The position numbers and the translations under genes were made by a program. From Caldifarciminota bacterium (GTDB lineage: Bacteria; Hydrothermota; Tepidihabitantia; Tepidihabitantales; CAIPLT01): a stretch of DNA of 10,087 bases. The stretch spans positions 1-10,087 of the forward strand of contig JANXBB010000183.1 of assembly GCA_025061975.1 (NCBI GenBank), in the 5' to 3' direction. This document shows, one piece after another, positions 7,944 to 10,087 of this stretch; position 1 is the first letter of the stretch, and every line of letters starts with the position of its first letter. The notes beneath the pieces were generated by a model that ran no database searches, was not told where the DNA came from, and saw only the letters and a program-made list of their open reading frames with translations.

Positions 7944-8894
7944 TTAATCTAAAGCTGATTTTAATATTTCTAAAACTAACTCATCGTAACTAATACCTGC
8001 GGATTTAGCCTGAGCCGGAAGATCGGAAATTTCCGTCATTCCGGGAATAGTGTTGATCTCTAAAAAATACGGACGATTCTTGTAAACAATTAGATCCAAA
8101 CGCGCAAATCCATAGGCATCGAGCACTTTAAATGCGCGAAGCGCTAATTCGGATATTTTTTGAGTTAACTTTTTAGAAAATCGCGCTGGTATAATAAATT
8201 CCGTCTCGCCTTTAGTATATTTCGCTTTATAATCATAAAATAAAGAATGTTTGGGCACAAGTTCTAAAATTGGCAACACCTTGTTTCCCAAAATTCCTAC
8301 AGTAGCGATAGCGCCGGCAAGGAATTCTTCGATTAAAATATCCCCATATTGGCGTTGAATTTTCTGGGCTTCAGGGGCTAATTTTGAATAATGGTCTACT
8401 ATAACACAACCAACACTTGAACCTTCTTTTCGCGGTTTTATTATTACGGGCAATGAAATGCCTGCTTTTTTAAGCAAATTCCAAATTGTTTTATTGGACG
8501 GAATTGTGTCGCGTTGCGAAAAGAAAATAAATCGCGGTGTGGGAATTTTCGCACCCATAAGTAATCGTTTAGTAATCAGTTTGTCCATTCCAATAACTGA
8601 TCCGGTAACTTTCGAACCTGTATAAGGAATGCCTAAAAGTTCTAAAAAACCTTGAATAGTTCCATCTTCACCAGGACGACCATGAAGAGCAATAAATGCA
8701 ATGTCTATTTTTGCCTTTATTATCTGTTCCGGAAAATGCGGTTGAACATCGATTTTTACCACATTAAATCCTTGTCTTTTTAACGATTGATAAATGTTTT
8801 CACCGGATCTTAATGAAATCTCTCGTTCGCTAGACCACCCGCCCATTAAAACACCAATTTTTTTATTTTTCAGTAAATCAATCGTGACACTCAT
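7944..8894 (-). CDS. ddl: D-alanine--D-alanine ligase
   Basis: An ATP-grasp ligase that joins two D-alanines for the peptidoglycan stem peptide in the cytoplasm. I chose the ATG at 8894 (316 residues); a TTG two codons earlier (8900) is also possible. Numbered from that TTG, the Ddl residues are: E25 in GGWSSEREISL, HGRPGEDG (73-80), K111, K155 and S161 in IIKPRKEGSSVG, the aromatic omega loop FYDYKAKY (221-228, typical of D-Ala-D-Ala rather than D-Ala-D-Lac enzymes), R267 and D269, and E281, N283 and S292 in LEINTIPGMTEIS. One oddity: the glutamate of the usual G-x-E-x-T-V motif, which contacts the ATP ribose in E. coli DdlB (E187), is isoleucine here (LAGAIATVG, I198). It follows xerC closely, with no Shine-Dalgarno sequence and no convincing promoter of its own. 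Confidence 0.95.
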   Translation of the reverse strand: MSVTIDLLKNKKIGVLMGGWSSEREISLRSGENIYQSLKRQGFNVVKIDVQPHFPEQIIKAKIDIAFIALHGRPGEDGTIQGFLELLGIPYTGSKVTGSVIGMDKLITKRLLMGAKIPTPRFIFFSQRDTIPSNKTIWNLLKKAGISLPVIIKPRKEGSSVGCVIVDHYSKLAPEAQKIQRQYGDILIEEFLAGAIATVGILGNKVLPILELVPKHSLFYDYKAKYTKGETEFIIPARFSKKLTQKISELALRAFKVLDAYGFARLDLIVYKNRPYFLEINTIPGMTEISDLPAQAKSAGISYDELVLEILKSALD

Positions 8895-8915
8895 AATCAA
8901 GACTATATTTAAAGC

Positions 8916-9809
8916 TTAGCACTCAGCCCGAGGATGAGCTTTATCATAAACTTTTTTTAAATGCTCAACTGTAACATGAGTGTATACTTCAGTAGCATGA
9001 AGAGAACTGTGACCCAAAAGCTCTTGGACGACTCGTAAATCTGCCCCTCGGTCTAAAAGATGAGTAGCAAAAGAGTGTCGTAAAATATGCGGGTTGGTTT
9101 TAGTAGCTTCGGGTAATCGGGAAATAATTCTCTTAACAATCGTTTGTACCGCTCGATTAGAAATTCTTTGGCCGCGCCGGTTAAGAAAAAGCGCTGAGTT
9201 ATTTTGATCCTTTCTTACTGCTAAATATTCTTTAAGGGCTTTTTGAGCATAACTTCCCAAAGGAATAATACGTTCTTTGTTACCTTTACCTTGAACCCGT
9301 ATTGTTTCGTCAGCAAAATCAACATCGGTAACATTGAGTCCTACAAGTTCTGAGACTCTAATTCCGGTTGCATAAAGCACCTCTAATATTGCTCTATCCC
9401 GCAAACTTTTCTCATCGTTACCTTGAATGTTTAAAATCTTTTGAACCTGGTATTCACTTAAAAAACCTGGAAGTTTTTTTGTAATTTTAGGTGTCTTTAT
9501 AAACCGCGCTGGATTTAGCGTGAGAATTTTTTTGCGGACAAGAAATTTATAAAACGACTTAAGGGTTGAAAGTTTTCGTGCGATACTCCGTCGATCATAA
9601 CCATACTGAAAAAGATATCCTAAAAAATCCCGGATATCTTCTTTTTTTACCAAAAGCAAATTACGGTGTTTTTTTCGGTCTGACAGATATTCTAAAAATT
9701 GTCCCAGGTCTACTTTGTATGAGCGAATTGTATGAAATGAAAAATTTCGTTCTTCACATAAGTATTTTAGAAAAGCATCAATTTGTTCATCTTGTAGATA
9801 AATTGGCAT
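8916..9809 (-). CDS. xerC: Xer-type tyrosine recombinase (XerC/XerD)
   Basis: A 297-residue site-specific recombinase, the standard Xer length. The N-terminal SAM-like core-binding domain (about 5-90) is followed by the catalytic domain (about 110-290). All six active-site residues are at the XerD-like spacing: R151 in ATGIRVSEL, K175 in GKGNKER, H241 and R244 in HILRHSFATHLL, H267 in LLGHSS, and the nucleophile Y276 in EVYTHV. Xer recombinases act at dif to resolve chromosome dimers before division. The tail VYDKAHPRA looks more like XerC than XerD, but one protein may do the whole job here, so the letter is tentative. It heads the housekeeping block. A promoter sits so close to the ATG that the mRNA should have virtually no leader. 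A clean domain match and housekeeping neighbours argue against a phage or integron integrase. Confidence 0.93.
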   Translation of the reverse strand: MPIYLQDEQIDAFLKYLCEERNFSFHTIRSYKVDLGQFLEYLSDRKKHRNLLLVKKEDIRDFLGYLFQYGYDRRSIARKLSTLKSFYKFLVRKKILTLNPARFIKTPKITKKLPGFLSEYQVQKILNIQGNDEKSLRDRAILEVLYATGIRVSELVGLNVTDVDFADETIRVQGKGNKERIIPLGSYAQKALKEYLAVRKDQNNSALFLNRRGQRISNRAVQTIVKRIISRLPEATKTNPHILRHSFATHLLDRGADLRVVQELLGHSSLHATEVYTHVTVEHLKKVYDKAHPRAEC

Positions 9810-9814
9810 AGTAA

Positions 9815-9843
9815 ATGATAAATCGATAAAGCCAGTTCGTCAA
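9815..9843 (-). promoter_or_regulatory. Sigma70-type promoter of xerC
   Basis: On the minus strand TTGACG (9843-9838) and TATCAT (9820-9815) have a 17-base spacer, each one base off consensus. The expected start point, about 9809-9808, coincides with the A of the xerC ATG (9809), and no Shine-Dalgarno sequence exists upstream. This predicts a leaderless transcript. Confidence 0.75.
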
Positions 9844-9865
9844 GCTTTAATTTTTAACATCATTA

Positions 9866-9893
9866 TTGACATTTCTTTATAAATGTTTATACT
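9866..9893 (+). promoter_or_regulatory. Sigma70-type promoter of the rightward leader RNA
   Basis: TTGACA (9866-9871, perfect -35) and TATACT (9888-9893) are 16 bases apart; TACTAT (9890-9895) with an 18-base spacer is an alternative -10. Transcription should begin near 9900 and run rightwards into the structured region and the Shine-Dalgarno sequence at the window end. It is divergent from the xerC promoter, with 22 bases between the two -35 boxes. ATAAA-TG-TTTAT (9879-9890) is a small dyad over the spacer and -10 that could be an operator. Confidence 0.7.
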
Positions 9894-9955
9894 ATAGAAA
9901 ATTAAAAAAATATAAATCATGTTGCGAAAAAAAATAGAATGTAAGAAAATTTATC

Positions 9956-10071
9956 GGCGGTTGAGGAAACCCAATGTGGGTATCTTTTCTCTTATAAGAG
10001 CGCTGTGAGGTACTCCCACCTCCAAAATCAATTTATGATTAAGGCTCTTTTGAGAAAAGACCTCAACCGCC
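9956..10071 (+). ncRNA. Structured 5' leader RNA, family not recognised
   Basis: The plus strand folds into nested helices readable directly from the sequence. P1 is GGCGGTTGAGG (9956-9966) with CCTCAACCGCC (10061-10071), 11 perfect pairs. P1a is ACCC/GGGT (9969-9972 with 9978-9981). P2 is TCTTTTCTC (9983-9991) with GAGAAAAGA (10052-10060), nine perfect pairs stacked on P1. P3 is AAGAGC (9996-10001) with GCTCTT (10044-10049). Inside P3 are P4, GAGGT/ACCTC (10007-10011 with 10018-10022), and P5, AATCA/TGATT (10026-10030 with 10036-10040). That makes two three-way junctions. A promoter upstream and AAGGAG ten bases downstream suggest a cis-regulatory leader. I see no motif of TPP, SAM, FMN, cobalamin, lysine, T-box, SRP, 6S, tmRNA or RNase P RNA. 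The pairing itself does not exclude transcription from the minus strand. Confidence 0.6.
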
Positions 10072-10080
10072 AAGTTATTT

Positions 10081-10086
10081 AAGGAG
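10081..10086 (+). promoter_or_regulatory. Probable Shine-Dalgarno of a gene starting beyond the window
   Basis: AAGGAG ends one base before the window edge, on the same strand as the promoter and leader at 9866-10071. A start codon would be expected within the next ten or so bases. The gene itself is not visible. Confidence 0.55.
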
Positions 10087-10087
10087 A

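Noticed and set aside
8902..8907. TATAGT as a -10 box for an internal leaderless ddl promoter
   Set aside because: Its position relative to the ATG fits the leaderless pattern, but no sequence near TTGACA occurs 16-18 bases upstream. It is not strong enough to annotate.
9566..9811. Plus-strand 81-codon open frame opposite xerC
   Set aside because: It lies antisense to the conserved N-terminal Xer domain and shows no family features.
10013..10023. ACTCCCACCTCC-like stretch resembling a tmRNA 3' end
   Set aside because: There is no TTCGA T-loop, no CCA end, no partner acceptor strand and no tag-peptide frame. The similarity is short and lies inside a hairpin.
9956..10087. Retron-like msr-msd RNA (complementary a1/a2 ends, small hairpin, then a long stem, before a gene)
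   Set aside because: The layout fits loosely, but no reverse transcriptase is in the window and the usual AGC with the branching G is not seen after the first arm. Only the sequence to the right could decide; a reverse transcriptase with a YxDD motif there would revive this idea.

Overview
The window is AT-rich bacterial chromosome from a Gram-negative organism. Several predicted outer-membrane beta-barrel proteins sit beside peptidoglycan (Ddl) and replication/repair genes. TGA and TAA both act as stops, so the standard code applies. Few starts have a Shine-Dalgarno (SD) sequence. The barrel types, including helix-hairpin-helix domains fused to a barrel and a PorV/UPF0164-like protein, recall FCB-related or candidate-phylum lineages such as WOR-3/Stahlbacteria. 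That placement is inference and cannot be proven here.

All supported protein genes lie on the minus strand, in two blocks that read right to left. The first block (9809 to 6526) is a housekeeping cluster: a Xer tyrosine recombinase, D-alanine--D-alanine ligase, RecF, and a DUF721/DciA-like protein whose start overlaps the recF stop (ATGA). A good sigma70-type promoter lies directly in front of the xerC start and predicts an almost leaderless mRNA.

An AT-rich gap of about 480 bases follows (6048-6525). It contains no credible gene but has a perfect 11-bp inverted repeat that abuts the DUF721 stop codon.

The second block (6009 to the left edge) is an envelope operon: a PorV/UPF0164-like barrel protein, an 807-residue protein with two helix-hairpin-helix units and a large barrel, a 383-residue barrel-like protein, a secreted 5'-nucleotidase-family metallophosphatase, and the start of a further exported protein cut by the window edge. 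The genes are tightly packed (7-nt and 9-nt gaps, 7-nt and 4-nt overlaps). They follow a TTGACT-17-TAGAAT promoter that again predicts a 5' UTR of only about three nucleotides.

At the right edge, a plus-strand promoter (TTGACA-16-TATACT) faces away from xerC. It precedes a strongly structured region of about 116 nt: an 11-bp perfect closing stem, two further long-range stems and three small hairpins. An AAGGAG sequence follows at the last bases of the window. This looks like a cis-acting 5' leader of a gene just outside the window. I do not recognise it as a known RNA family, and it is the most interesting item here.
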